Origin: G963668435 sp963668435
GTDB taxonomy: Bacteria; Latescibacterota; Latescibacteria; Latescibacterales; Latescibacteraceae
Assembly (NCBI GenBank): GCA_963668435.2
Contig: CAXXSC010000008.1
Span: forward strand, 930,001-994,000
Length of the DNA stretch: 64,000 nt
Direction: 5' to 3'
Below, in pieces: positions 1 to 9,792 of this stretch. The notes beneath the pieces are model-generated. The model was not told the DNA's origin and searched no databases. It saw nothing but the letters and a program-made list of their open reading frames with translations. Positions within the stretch are counted from its first letter, which is position 1; each line of letters opens with the position of its first letter. The position numbers were made by a program, and so were the translations under genes.

Positions 1-1
1 G

Positions 2-430
2 GGGACAATGCTCGGCCTGACAACGACCACGACACGCGGCCAGATCATCCGTGCGGTTTTCGAGTCAACCTGCTACCAGCTGGCACGCCAGATCAAGGTC
101 ATCGAGGAAAACACCGGCGCTGTCTGCAAGCGGATGCGCACTCTCGGCGGCGTGCAGAAAAACGAGTTCTGGCTGCAGATGAAAGCCGATGTAACCGGCC
201 TTCCGGTCGAGGTCACAGACAACCCTGAGGTCACCCTTCTCGGCGCGGCCATCCTCGCAGGAATCGGCGCGGGAATCTACAACGATGCCGACAGCGCGCT
301 CGGCGGCATGAGTTTCCCGCTGAAAAGCTATGAACCGAACATGGACCACCATGCCGACTACCAGGCATGGTATGACAAGGTATTTGCATCTATCGCGCCT
401 TCGCTGGGAGACGTGTACACTGCATTCTGA
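2..430 (+). CDS. FGGY-family carbohydrate kinase, C-terminal part (5' truncated by window edge)
   Basis: This is the C-terminal ATPase lobe of a sugar kinase of the xylulokinase/fuculokinase type, which phosphorylates a pentose, hexose or polyol with ATP in the cytoplasm. The reading frame is already open at the window edge and only the last ~142 residues are present. Family signatures are clear: a TTTTTRGQIIRAVFES segment, LGGVQKNEFWLQMKADVTG and LGAAILAGIGAGIY, the usual FGGY C-terminal block that builds the adenosine site. The substrate cannot be told because the N-terminal lobe is outside the window. It ends 37 bases before the aminotransferase gene on the same strand, so the two are probably co-transcribed. 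Confidence 0.88.
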   Translation, partial: GTMLGLTTTTTRGQIIRAVFESTCYQLARQIKVIEENTGAVCKRMRTLGGVQKNEFWLQMKADVTGLPVEVTDNPEVTLLGAAILAGIGAGIYNDADSALGGMSFPLKSYEPNMDHHADYQAWYDKVFASIAPSLGDVYTAF

Positions 431-467
431 TCGAAGCTACCACTCATAACAATAGAAGGAAACTCAT

Positions 468-1852
468 ATGGCATCGAAAGAATTCTCCATCGAACCGAAA
501 GCTGTTCAGCCGGTTGAAACCGGGCACAGGGTAATCAAGACCCCGACAATTCCCGTCGAGGAATCACTTCCCGTCCTGAAAGAGCTCCGTGAAAGCGAGC
601 CGCTGTCCATGCGCGGCCAGCCGCCCATCATCTGGGACAAGGGCGAGGGCATTCATGTCTACGATCCCTATGGCAACAAATGGCTCGACTGGTCGAGCGG
701 TGTCCTTGTCGCCAATGCTGGCCACGGAAGGAAAGAGATCATCGATGCGCTCAGGAAAGTCATCGACAAGGGCCATCTGCACAACTACTGTTTCCCCTCC
801 GATCCGAGAGCGAAACTGGCGAAAAAACTGGTCGAGGTCGCCCCGGCTGAAATGACACGGGCATTCATCCTCACTACAGGTGCGGAAACGACCGAATGCG
901 CGATTAAGCTCGCGAAAACCTGGGGCCTGAAAAAAGGCGGCGAGGCGAAAAACGTCATCGTCAGCTATGAAGAGGCGTTCCACGGGCGCACCATGGGATC
1001 ACAGCTCGCAGGCGGCATCCCGGCACTGAAAGAGTGGATGGGCAGCAAGCTCGATCCCTCGTTCGTGCAGGTGCCATTCCCCGGCTCGAACATTGTCAGC
1101 GACAAGTCATTCGATCTTTTCGAGAAAACGCTTGCGGCAAAAGGGATCAAGCCCGAAAATGTCGCCGGTGTTATCAGCGAAACCTACCAGGGCGGCAACT
1201 GCGGATTCATGCCCAATGACTACGCGAAAAAGCTCCGCGCATGGTGCGACAAGTACGATGTGGTCATGATTTATGACGAGGTCCAGGCCGGTTTCGGACG
1301 CACCGGAAAAATGTGGGGATTCGAGCATCATGATTTGGTACCTGATCTCATGTGCCTCGGTAAGGGCATCTCGTCGAGCCTCCCGATCTCGGCTGTTGTC
1401 GGCAAGGAAGAGATCATGAACCAGTACGGTCCAGGCTCCATGACATCGACACACACCGGCCATCCGCTGGGCTCGGTCGCGGCGCTTGCATCGATCGAAA
1501 TCATCGAGCGCGAGGGACTTGTCGAGAACGCCGCAAAAATGGGCGAGATCCTCGGCGAGGGCATGAAAAAAATCCATGCGAAACACAGCGATATATTCGA
1601 TCTCGAGGGCCGAGGCCTCGTTTTTCGCCCTCATGGCGATCAAGGACAGGAACACGATGGAGGTCGATGCCGATCTGGCATTCGATATCATCAACTACTG
1701 TTTCGAACGCGGCCTGCTCATGTTCGCGCCGGTCGGCAGGAATGGCGGTACAGTCAAGGTTTCGCCGCCGCTTTGTATCACCGAGGACGCTATTATCGAG
1801 GGTCTCGAGGTGCTTTTCCGAGGCTGTCGATTACTGCGTGGCAAATCGCTAA
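468..1852 (+). pseudogene. Class III PLP-dependent aminotransferase, reading frame broken twice by single-base insertions
   Basis: A class III (4-aminobutyrate/ornithine-type) aminotransferase that moves an amino group between a substrate amine and a keto acid through PLP. The start follows an AGAAGGAAA ribosome site. Visible motifs are GAETTECAIKLAKTWG, FHGRTMGS, the PLP-pyridine Asp in DEVQAGFGRTG (D270) and the Schiff-base lysine in CLGKGISSSLP (K299). The original frame would run to 1907, but after EGRGLVF (about 1620) the family sequence (ALMAIKDRNTMEVDADLA...) is in the next frame. Removing one T from the T5 run restores it. A second extra T in the T4 run near 1817 separates IIEGLEVL from SEAVDYCVANR and a stop at 1850. 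Corrected length is about 460 residues, normal for the family. Substrate unknown. Confidence 0.85.
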
Positions 1853-1870
1853 CAAAACCGTTCAGATAAC

Positions 1871-1901
1871 AAAAAGGGAGGCTTTCGGGCCTCCCTTTTT
1901 T
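1871..1901 (+). terminator. Rho-independent terminator after the aminotransferase
   Basis: A 7-bp GC-rich stem, gggaggc (1876-1882) pairing with gcctccc (1889-1895), with loop tttcgg, is flanked by A5 on the left and T6 on the right. The flanking A and T runs let it work on either strand, so it may also end the minus-strand membrane-protein gene that stops at 1920. It lies just past the frame-corrected stop (1852), which supports that stop rather than the one at 1907. Confidence 0.85.
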
Positions 1902-1919
1902 ATTTAACTCAGATATATG

Positions 1920-2276
1920 TTACGCACTGCACAAAACAACCGACTCATCCTGCATCAGGGCCCAGATGGTATACACGCCCAGTACTGTGCCGAACGGGAT
2001 GTTCATGAGATCAAGCACGGAAATGATCAGCATGAAAATTCTCGCCCAGCTTTTCCGCTTGAGCAGTCCGATGCCTGCAATAATACCGGGCACTGACAAG
2101 ACAGTCAGAAAAATTGCGAGGGCTGAACCGACCGCCGATGTGACAAAAATGGCAATCGGTTCCCGTGAAAGGAGCCCCCCTCCCGTTATCAGGAAAAAAA
2201 GCCCGAGGCCGAAAATGAATCCCATTATTCCGAAAACAATGTGAATAACAGCAATAAAAGTCAGATGTTTATCCAT
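1920..2276 (-). CDS. Small four-helix membrane protein of unknown function
   Basis: A 118-residue protein that is almost entirely hydrophobic, with membrane segments at about residues 5-30, 42-75 (probably two helices) and 82-108. The loop KRKSWARIFMLIISVLDLMN and ending GTVLGVYTIWALMQDE are typical of a widespread family of small uncharacterised inner-membrane proteins. A purine-rich ribosome site (agcggggga) precedes the ATG. It is the last gene of a minus-strand run and has no frameshifts, unlike the genes just upstream. No function is assignable. Confidence 0.65.
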   Translation of the reverse strand: MDKHLTFIAVIHIVFGIMGFIFGLGLFFLITGGGLLSREPIAIFVTSAVGSALAIFLTVLSVPGIIAGIGLLKRKSWARIFMLIISVLDLMNIPFGTVLGVYTIWALMQDESVVLCSA

Positions 2277-2327
2277 GCAATCCCCCGCTCAAGAAAATAG
2301 TCTTTTCATTGAGGACGTTCCATCGAG

Positions 2328-3632
2328 TCATAGATGTTCAACTTTTTTTGCCAGCGCCTCACGATATTCCGTAATATCGATCGTTTTCCGTGCGACACCA
2401 TCTTTTATAGCCGCCTCGGCAACCGCGGACGAAGCCTCGACAAAGACCCCGGCGGTCGAACGGTTTCGGTATGAGGTATTCGCGGCCGAACGAGAGATCA
2501 ATGCCGCCGTATGCCTCGCGGATATAATCGGGAACCTCCTGACGCGCCAGTTCCGCAAGTGCGTTCGAGCAAGCGATCTTCATGTTCATGGTGATATCGG
2601 TGGCCTGAACATCGAGGGCACCGCGGAAAATGAACGGGAAACCCAGCACGTTGTTGATCTGATTCGGGTAATCGGAGCGCCCTGTCGCCATATAGACATC
2701 ATCTCTGATAGCGGTGACCTCCTCCGGCATGATCTCGGGCACAGGGTTCGCCATGGCGAAAATGGCAGGCTCCGGCGCCATCGAGGCAACCATATCGGCG
2801 GTAACCACGCCGGGAACGGAAACACCGATAAAAACATCCGCACCTTTCATGACATCGGCAAGGCAGCGGCAGTCGGTCGAATAGGCGAACTGACGTTTCT
2901 TATCTGTCAGATCATCACGGCCGTCGTGAATGACCCCCTTGGAATCGCACATGGAGATATGTTGTGCACCAGCATAGCGAAACAGCTCGCCGATACGGAT
3001 ACCAGGCCGCGCCAACCGCCGGATATCACGATTTTGATATCAGCAATATCCTTGCCGGAAAGAACGAGATAGTTCTGGAGTCCGGCGAGACTGATGATAG
3101 CTGTCCCGTGCTGATCGTCGTGAAAAACCGGAATGTCGAGCATCTCCCTGAGACGGTCCTCAATCTCGAAACACCGCGGGAGCCGCGATATCCTCGAGAT
3201 TGATGCCGCCGTACATGACAGCAAGGCGTGCAGCAGTCTCGACCACTTTGTCAGGATCGCTTTTCCCCGTCTCACCGTCCACGCGGACATCGGAGAGAGG
3301 GATCGGCCAGCCGTCAACATCGGCAAAACGCTTTGAACAGGACCGCCTTGCCCTCACATCACCGGGATCGAGGCGGCGGGTCCGATATCACCAAGACCGA
3401 GTACCGCGGTACCGTCTGTAATAACCGCGACCGTATTGCTCTTTGAGGTATAATCGAAAATCGTGCCAGGATCAGCCTCCACAGCCTTGCAGGCCTCGGC
3501 GACACCGGGAGTATACGCGAGTGAAAGGTCGATATCGTTCGCCAGCGGCTTCATCAGATTGAGGCCGATTTTTCCGCCGAGGTGATAGTCAAGTGCCATT
3601 TCGCGCGTTACTTTTGCAGATCGTTTTTCCAT
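2328..3632 (-). pseudogene. NAD(P)-dependent malic enzyme, fragmented by at least five single-base indels
   Basis: Malic enzyme oxidatively decarboxylates malate to pyruvate in the cytoplasm. The protein can be followed from end to end across frames. The N-terminus has ALDYHLGGKIGLNLMK and AYTPGVAEACKAVEADP. The next block holds the family Tyr/Lys region and GLGDIGPAASIPVM, then GLG-flanked PLSDVRVDGETGKSD, the metal-site segment VFHDDQHGTAIISLAGL, and the nucleotide-binding part with MANPVPEI and ATGRSDYPNQINNVLGFPF. Frame breaks fall near 3355 (extra T), 3335 (extra A), 3190 (extra G), about 3015-3035 and about 2450. After correction the protein is about 430 residues, normal for the short bacterial form. 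The chosen start follows a GAGAGA site; an upstream in-frame ATG at 3648-3650 is less well placed. Intact motifs at every break favour sequence error over decay. Confidence 0.82.
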
Positions 3633-3660
3633 ATTTTCTCTCGTATTCAATAACGTTTAA

Positions 3661-4379
3661 TTACTTGTGATTGTCTTTTTTCTTTGTTCCTTTGCGATGT
3701 TTTTTCTCACTTTCGCTGATCGTATCCTTGTGCCATTGATGCAGTTCATCCTCAACCGTGTGGATCTCTGTCTCAAGGCTGTCCAGCATGTTAAGGATCG
3801 GATCGGGCAGAAGGTCATGCTGAGATTGATACTGGCGACACGTTTGCCCTCCTGCTTGATGCACCTTCCGGGAACGCCGACAACCGTACAATTCGAGGGC
3901 ACCTCATGAAGCACCACCGCGTTCGCACCGATATAGACATTGTCACCGACCAGAGAATCCGCCGAGGACTTTCGCTCCGGGCGCCGATCACAACATTGTC
4001 GCCGATTGTCGGGTGACGTTTCCCCCCGTTTCCTTTCCCGTACCGCCGAGGGTCACGACCCTGGAAGAGCGTGACATTCTCACCGACCTCCGCCGTTTCG
4101 CCTATTACAACACCGAAAACCGTGATCGATGAAAAATCCGCCGCCGATAACCGCTGCGGGATGTATCTCGATACCGGTTATAATCCTCGATATCAGCATG
4201 AAAATATGCGGCAGGAGCGGAATGTGCATTTTATTCAGGAAATGCGACAGACGGTAGAGGCATATGGCATGAAATCCCGGATATGTCAGGATGACATTGA
4301 ATATACTCCAGAAACCGTGAGCCGCCGGATCGCGGTCGAAAACCGCCTTGAAATCATCTATCACTCTCATGAATCTCAC
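3661..4379 (-). pseudogene. cysE: Serine O-acetyltransferase (CysE-type hexapeptide), several frameshifts
   Basis: CysE makes O-acetylserine from serine and acetyl-CoA, the first committed step of cysteine synthesis. The N-terminal segment (AVFDRDPAAHGFWSIFNVIL, YPGFHAICLYRLSHFLN) and hexapeptide start (GIEIHPAAVIGGGFFIDHG) are in one frame. The active-site segment then continues as GVVIGETAEVGENV after removal of one T near 4119, and the remaining coil (KGNGGKRHPTIGDNVVIGA, VYIGANAVVLHEVPSNC, VVGVPGRCIK) needs about five more single-base corrections. The C-terminus (DSLETEIHTVEDELHQW plus a Lys-rich tail) ends at the taa at 3661. It sits 23 bases after the ASKHA gene and 28 bases before malic enzyme, so all three are probably one transcript. 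The indel density here, about one per 50 bases, is the highest in the window. Confidence 0.85.
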
Positions 4380-4402
4380 TCCATATCAGCTGTCAACTTC
4401 GG

Positions 4403-6265
4403 TCAACAGCCTTTTGCCGGGAAAAGCATGCTGTCAGAAAGGGCTATCATAAACTCCGGAAGGCTGGCAAGCTCCAAGTGGTCGGTCTTTGTGTCGTATA
4501 GTGTCGGCGTCAGAACGTGCCTTACGGGAAAGCAGTGTCATTTTTGCGCCTGTCGAGGCCGCATTGCCGACAAATTTGATTTTATCGAGTCCGATCTGCG
4601 GCAGAAGCCCGATACGGACAGCGCTTCCACCTGTCGATATAGTTGCCGAACGCCCCGGCAAGCAGGAGATCGTCGAGATCCTCCGGTGTCAGCCCCTTCT
4701 GTTTCAGAAGCAGCACGATACCGGCGTTGATAGCGCCCTTCCCCATCTGGATCTGCCTGACATCTTTCTGGGTAATGATCACCGCTTTGGTATCGGAAAC
4801 ATCCCTGTCGCCGCTGACAAGAAATGCTGGCTGATCGTCCAGCGAAATAATTCTATCGAGAAGCAATCTCCGAAACTTCGCCTTCCAGGTGTTCTTGTGA
4901 AAGCATCGTACCATATTCGTCGATAATTCCGGCATCTAGAAGCACCGCCACGAGATCGATAATCCCCGAACCACAGACTCCAACAGCGGGAACATCGCCG
5001 ATCACATCGATTTCGATATCGCCATCGTCACCAATCCTGACATGCTCGATCGCACCGGCCGCTGCCCGCATTCCCGAATGAAGGGCCGCACCCTCGAGAG
5101 CCGGTCCCGCGGCGGTTGAACAGACCATGAGCTCGTCATCCTTGAGGAGTGCAAGCTCGCCGTTCGTACCGACATCGACTGCCAGTTGTGTGCGTCCGGG
5201 AATGAGGAAATCGCAGGCAAGCATGACCGACACCGTGTCGGAACCGACAAAACCGGCGATATTGGGAATAACATGGCAGTTACCCTGCGGATGAATACCG
5301 ACACCGGCATCACCGGCCCTGATATTCACTGCGGCGCTGATCACCGGGACAAACGGTATCTTGGACAGCCCCTCGACATCGAGGCCGAGGAACAGGTGCG
5401 ACATGGTTGTGTTTCCGGCGAAAACAGCCTCGTAGATATTCCCGTCATCGACACCGGCCTTTTCAGCAGCCTCGCTGATAATATCATTGATCACGCCGAG
5501 TATTTTACCGCGAAGCTCTTCACGGCCGTTTTCAGTACTGATGGCGTGCTGAATGCGCGAAATTGTATCCTCACCAAAAATAACCTGTTCGTTGAGACGA
5601 GAGGCCCGGGATATCTCGTGTCCGCTCGTAAGGTAAATGAGCGTACCGACAACTGTCGTCGTTCCGATATCGAACGCCATACCATAGCGGCATGAAACGG
5701 TATCGCCGGGCTCGACTGCTATAACCCGCTCATTGTGGCTGACAACAGTAACCTTATAGCCGGAATCCCTGAGAATCGAGGGCATATTCCTGGCAAGATC
5801 GATATCAAAATCGGGGCAGTCGGCACTGTCGCCATCCAGGGCCCGTTTTATCCGATAGAGGTCGGCAGCCTGATCTTCAAGCGAGGGTTCGGGCAGTTCC
5901 ACGTAACGCTTGAGGACCGACGACGCAAGCTCGAAAGGACGGTCGAGGCCGTCGAGCAGTATCTGCCCGCCAAGGGCTCTCATACTGTCGGGAATAAGAA
6001 CCGTCATGGCCTGCTCAACCTTTGTCTTGCAGGCGAGACGGATGCCTGTATCGAGTTTTTCCGGGGAAAGGTGCAGCCTGTCGTACTCGTTCGGCTCGGG
6101 AGCCTCGGGTCTGATCTCAACGGCGCACTTGCCGCATTTGCCTGTTCCGGCACAGGGAAGGTTGACTGCAATCCCGGCCTTTTTCATGGCATCGGTCAGC
6201 AGTGTCCCTGCGGTAACAGTGATCCTGAGCCCGTCGGGCTGGAACTGTATCTCATGATTCGTCAT
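4403..6265 (-). pseudogene. [2Fe-2S] ferredoxin-ASKHA protein (corrinoid-activase-like, DUF4445), C-terminus frameshifted
   Basis: This resembles reductive activators of corrinoid proteins (RACo/RamA-like), which use ATP to reduce cobalt to Co(I) in methyltransferase systems. A plant-type ferredoxin domain has cysteines C38, C44, C47 and C79 (LPCAGTGKCGKC ... LACK). The ASKHA ATPase domain contains AFDIGTTTVVGTL, AVFAGNTTMSHLFLG, AVDVGTNGELAL and VGVCGSGIIDLVAVLLDAG. The frame is open down to 4853; the C-terminal part continues in another frame (RIISLDDQPAFLVSG, LLLAGAFGNYID) and then another (FVGNAASTGAKMTLLS, LPEFMIALSDSMLFP) to the stop at 4403. Fixes are one extra T near 4855, one near 4640 and one extra A near 4494. 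The start overlaps the end of the phosphatase gene by about 14 bases, implying translational coupling; the longer upstream in-frame extension is an ORF artefact. Confidence 0.8.
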
Positions 6266-6941
6266 GACCATTCTCGAGATAGGAAAGCACATCGAAAAAG
6301 TCTGCAAAGGTGTGATGATCGATATCTTCGCTCTTGCAATAGTCTTCGAGGTCACGCCGGGCGAAAACGACGTCAGCGTTCTTGATCGCATAACGGTCAG
6401 AGTAACCGTCACCGACATAGATCACATGCTCGCCGGGCCTGTTGTGAGTGCGCATATGCCAGCGCTTGCAGTTGCCGCACTTGCCGCAGCCATAGTCGCT
6501 GTGGGGGAATTCTACGCCGAGGGTACCGCTGCCGAAAATGAGATGATTGGCCCGGTACTCGACAAAATCGAGGCCGTTTTTCTTCAACAGGAAATCGATA
6601 TAATAATCGAGACCGTCGGAAAGCACCATCAGAGGAATGCCGTTGTCACGGCAGAAATGCGCAGTTTCGGTAAAACCCGGTGTCAGCGGATAATTTTCCA
6701 GCTCCTCGCGCATTTCATCCTCGGTTGCCACCGAGTTCGCACATTCGAGCGTGAGGCACTGAAGCGAGGAGAGCTGCTCTGCTTTCCACTCGTCGATGAT
6801 CTTGTCATGCCAGCCCTGTGCTGTCAGCTCGGGCCGGATGAAACGTTTGAATATGCCGTTCCCGACATCCTGATCAGTTACAGTGCCGTCGAAATCAACG
6901 TAAAGGCGAATCGCTTCTGCTACCATCTGTATATCTTTCAT
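6252..6941 (-). CDS. MtnX-like HAD phosphatase
   Basis: A 229-residue haloacid-dehalogenase phosphatase of the MtnX/phosphoserine-phosphatase-like branch. MtnX dephosphorylates the methionine-salvage intermediate 2-hydroxy-3-keto-5-methylthiopentenyl-1-phosphate. The nucleophile and acid are D16 and D18 of VDFDGTVTDQD, motif II is VLSDGLDYY, and motif IV is YVGDGYSDRYA. A Cys cluster CGKCGNCKRWH typical of this branch lies before motif IV. An in-frame ATG five codons downstream is an alternative start. It is translationally coupled to the ferredoxin/ASKHA gene. No other methionine-salvage genes are nearby, so the physiological substrate is open. Confidence 0.78.
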   Translation of the reverse strand: MKDIQMVAEAIRLYVDFDGTVTDQDVGNGIFKRFIRPELTAQGWHDKIIDEWKAEQLSSLQCLTLECANSVATEDEMREELENYPLTPGFTETAHFCRDNGIPLMVLSDGLDYYIDFLLKKNGLDFVEYRANHLIFGSGTLGVEFPHSDYGCGKCGNCKRWHMRTHNRPGEHVIYVGDGYSDRYAIKNADVVFARRDLEDYCKSEDIDHHTFADFFDVLSYLENGHDES

Positions 6942-7079
6942 TTATTGTTCAACAGGCTCATTATAATCATTAGAAAACGGTCATTGGCCGCATCGCTTTG
7001 CCCCATGAGTATATATCGGACAAAATAAATACGAAAGCAATGCACTGTGTTTAAAAGAACAGCCATGTCGGCGCTGTGG

Positions 7080-7892
7080 TCAGAAAAACAGAATTTTCAC
7101 CGCGATGATGAAAAGCACTGCTCCGAATATTCTCTGCATTGTCTTGTTGCCGGTCCGCGCATTCAGCATAGCACCGACTCTCGCCATGGGAACACCGCCG
7201 AGCGCGATCGGAATAGCCGCCGACCACCAGACATACCCGGTCGACCACCCCGGGGGATCAACGAGTCCCCAGCCATGCCACATATACGAAACCATGCCGG
7301 CAAGCCCGATGAAAATAATGACGGAACTCGAGGTCGCGGCCACTCTTTCCATAGGATAGGCGAAAATGAGTATGAGCACAGGAATCATGACAACGCCGCC
7401 GCCGATACCGAGAAAACTGCCCGCCAGTCCGGTAATGAATCCAAGCGCCGGTATCAACTGCTGTGGCAGGAGTGCGCCGCGGGTACTGTCAGCACCGGGT
7501 TTGGTCGATCCCCGCGTGACAATCATAAGCGAGGATACGGTCAGGAGCACCGCAAAGGCCTTTTTCAGAACAGCCGACATCATGAGTGACGCCAGCCAGG
7601 CACCGGTAATGGAGCCGATAATGGCAAGAGGCGCGATAATCATGACCATCCGGCCGTCGATCGTGTTGTTCTTACGGTGTTTGTGAACCGCCGACGCCGA
7701 AAAGGCCATAACAAGGAACATGTTCGTCCCGAAAATGATTTTCATCATGTTTTCCGGGGCGATACCGAGCGACGGGTATATCAGAAGACACAGCGGTGTC
7801 AGGACAGCACCGCCGCCGATCCCCATAAAACCAGCGGAAATACCGGCGACAGCCCCGGTCAGAAGCAGTTTCAGAAGGGCAAGAGCACTCAT
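7080..7892 (-). CDS. TauE/SafE-family sulfite/organosulfonate exporter-like membrane protein
   Basis: A 270-residue, roughly eight-helix inner-membrane protein. The two halves each carry the family hallmark GIGGG, at residues 24-28 (GFMGIGGGAVLTP) and 162-166 (FLGIGGGVVMIP), showing the internal duplication of this family. Characterised members export sulfite, sulfoacetate or similar small anions. The gene follows the S41 protease gene by 64 bases on the same strand. Its position upstream of cysE and MtnX-like genes would fit sulfur metabolism, but that is only a context argument. Confidence 0.85.
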   Translation of the reverse strand: MSALALLKLLLTGAVAGISAGFMGIGGGAVLTPLCLLIYPSLGIAPENMMKIIFGTNMFLVMAFSASAVHKHRKNNTIDGRMVMIIAPLAIIGSITGAWLASLMMSAVLKKAFAVLLTVSSLMIVTRGSTKPGADSTRGALLPQQLIPALGFITGLAGSFLGIGGGVVMIPVLILIFAYPMERVAATSSSVIIFIGLAGMVSYMWHGWGLVDPPGWSTGYVWWSAAIPIALGGVPMARVGAMLNARTGNKTMQRIFGAVLFIIAVKILFF

Positions 7893-7956
7893 CCGTCAAA
7901 TGCCCTCCGAAACAGCACGGCAGAGACAATCCGCTCGTATGAACCGGCGGCCCGCA

Positions 7957-9711
7957 TTATTTGCTTTCCGCCATTTCAACCCTGATACCGGTTTTTGCGC
8001 CGGGCGACAGAATTTCATTATAACGGGCGGGATCGTTAAGGATTTTCATAGCTTCCTGAAGCTGGATATCCCAATTGATGGTTGCGCGGACACGTTCGCG
8101 CGAGCCGAACTTGGAAACAATTATCTCGCGCCTGAGATATCGCTTGATATTCTCGAGAGAGGACGCAAAATCATCATCGCGCATATCGAGCATGGACTGC
8201 TCGAGTGCATCCACTTTCTCGATAATTCCACCGTTGTAACGTTCGTGTTCGAGTATCTCACGGAACTCTTCGAGGCGGTTCTTGCCGGGAATCGTGTAAG
8301 TGAAAGTTTCCTCATCGTCGATATACTTCTTGAAATCCTCGACAAGGGCATCGCCGATCCGGAAATCAAGGGTGATATCGGGATGTGACTCAACATAGGA
8401 CGAAGCGTATGTCGAGAACAGGCCGCCCGAGAGAAGCTGCACCATGATGTTGCCGAAGGGACGTTCCTTCACGATAATATCAGGTGTAATGCCGCCGCCG
8501 CCATAGACAACACGTTCGAGATTCTTGGTATAGTACTTGTCGCGGGTCTCGAGAGAATCGGCATCGGCATCAGCATCATCGCCATAAACACGGGACATCA
8601 TATAATCTTCATCAAAATTGCGGTGGTTGTGTATGCATCGCTTGGACGGTGTGTAATAATACGCAGTCGTCAGTTTGATTCCCGAACGGCCGGGGAGCCC
8701 GTCATAAACACTCTGGACTGAACCTTTTCCGAACGAGGTGTCTCCAACCAGTACACCGCGGTCATAATCCTGAATAGCACCTGCAACGATCTCGGAAGCC
8801 GAGGCACTTGCACGGTTGACAAGAACCACGAGCGGCACATCGGGATGGAGGAACGGCGCCCTGTTCGCATAGAGCGACTGCTCACTTCTCTCGGAACGTC
8901 CCTTGACGGAAACGACCTCGGAACCTTTGAGCAGGAATGCGTCGGCAACCTCCTGAGCCGCGATAAGAAGTCCGCCCGGATTGCCGCGGAGATCGAGTAT
9001 GATACCCTTGAGGCCATCGATACGGTTCAGTTCCGTTATGGCCTCTTTCATCTCGTCGCTTGCCTCCTGGTTGAAACGGACAAGCTGGATATAACCGATA
9101 CCATCACCGATCTCGCCGAAAAACTGGACATTATGAAGAGGAATTCTGGCCCTGACTATTTCGAATTTCAGCAGGTCGTCACGAGACTGACGCTTTACAC
9201 GGATAACTACTTTAGTGCCGACTTTGCCACGCAGTTTCGAGACAACATCGTTGATATCCATGCCCTTGGTGGACTCGCCATCGATCTCGACAATCAAGTC
9301 TCCAGACTGGAGATGTGCCTTCTCGGCAGGCGTATCGGGCATCGGATAGGACATAATTTTGGGATGATCGCCTGCGACCTGTATTTCGATGCCGAGACCG
9401 CCGAACTCGCCCTGTGAATCCTCCATGAGCTGTGTCCGGTTCGCCGGAGGAAGGTATGACGAATAAGGATCGAGCTCGTCAAGAATGCCTTCTACCGCGT
9501 TCTTGGCGATCTCCATGGGTGGCACGCTTTCGATATAACCCTCGAAAACATGCTGATAGACCTCGTCGATGAGATCCATCGCATCGCTTACCTCCTGGTA
9601 GTCGGTTTTCGAGGCACCCATCGCCTCCCATATAAATAACCCGCCGCTGATAACGATCGAGGCAAGCATGAGATTGAAAATAAGGAATTTTCGCTGTTTT
9701 CTGCTGTCCAT
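7957..9711 (-). CDS. C-terminal processing protease, S41 family (CtpA/Prc-like)
   Basis: A periplasmic, membrane-anchored serine protease of about 584 residues. It begins with a short basic segment and a signal anchor (residues 9-31), then a PDZ domain (about 100-185: GEFGGLGIEI, SGDLIVEIDGES) and the S41 catalytic domain. The Ser/Lys dyad is S304 in NRASASASEIVAGAIQDYDR and K329 in DTSFGKGSVQ, with D315 in the Prc-equivalent position; the Ser-Lys spacing of 25 matches Prc. A ~190-residue C-terminal region follows (GGGGITPDIIV onward). It contains an unusual DADADAD run near residue 385. The start at 9711 is chosen because GAGGAGG lies four bases before it; an upstream ATG at 9738 would put this site inside the coding region. 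Confidence 0.9.
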   Translation of the reverse strand: MDSRKQRKFLIFNLMLASIVISGGLFIWEAMGASKTDYQEVSDAMDLIDEVYQHVFEGYIESVPPMEIAKNAVEGILDELDPYSSYLPPANRTQLMEDSQGEFGGLGIEIQVAGDHPKIMSYPMPDTPAEKAHLQSGDLIVEIDGESTKGMDINDVVSKLRGKVGTKVVIRVKRQSRDDLLKFEIVRARIPLHNVQFFGEIGDGIGYIQLVRFNQEASDEMKEAITELNRIDGLKGIILDLRGNPGGLLIAAQEVADAFLLKGSEVVSVKGRSERSEQSLYANRAPFLHPDVPLVVLVNRASASASEIVAGAIQDYDRGVLVGDTSFGKGSVQSVYDGLPGRSGIKLTTAYYYTPSKRCIHNHRNFDEDYMMSRVYGDDADADADSLETRDKYYTKNLERVVYGGGGITPDIIVKERPFGNIMVQLLSGGLFSTYASSYVESHPDITLDFRIGDALVEDFKKYIDDEETFTYTIPGKNRLEEFREILEHERYNGGIIEKVDALEQSMLDMRDDDFASSLENIKRYLRREIIVSKFGSRERVRATINWDIQLQEAMKILNDPARYNEILSPGAKTGIRVEMAESK

Positions 9712-9792
9712 GTGTCCTCCTCGCGGGGCTGTCCGCACTGGAAGTGCCGCGCCCTCTATTCTTTCCCGGACTCCGTTAATACGGAAACAGGG

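Noticed and set aside
2275..3072. A 265-codon plus-strand ORF over malic enzyme
   Set aside because: The opposite strand carries all malic-enzyme motifs in pieces; this ORF is antisense and composed of Arg/His-rich sequence.
4071..4730. A 219-codon plus-strand ORF across the cysE/ASKHA region
   Set aside because: It is the antisense of two recognisable minus-strand genes, has no ribosome site and has no family pattern. Frameshifts in the true genes make such shadows longer.
6264..7028. A 254-codon plus-strand ORF over the MtnX-like gene
   Set aside because: The minus strand has a complete HAD phosphatase with a normal start; the plus-strand frame has no ribosome site or signature.
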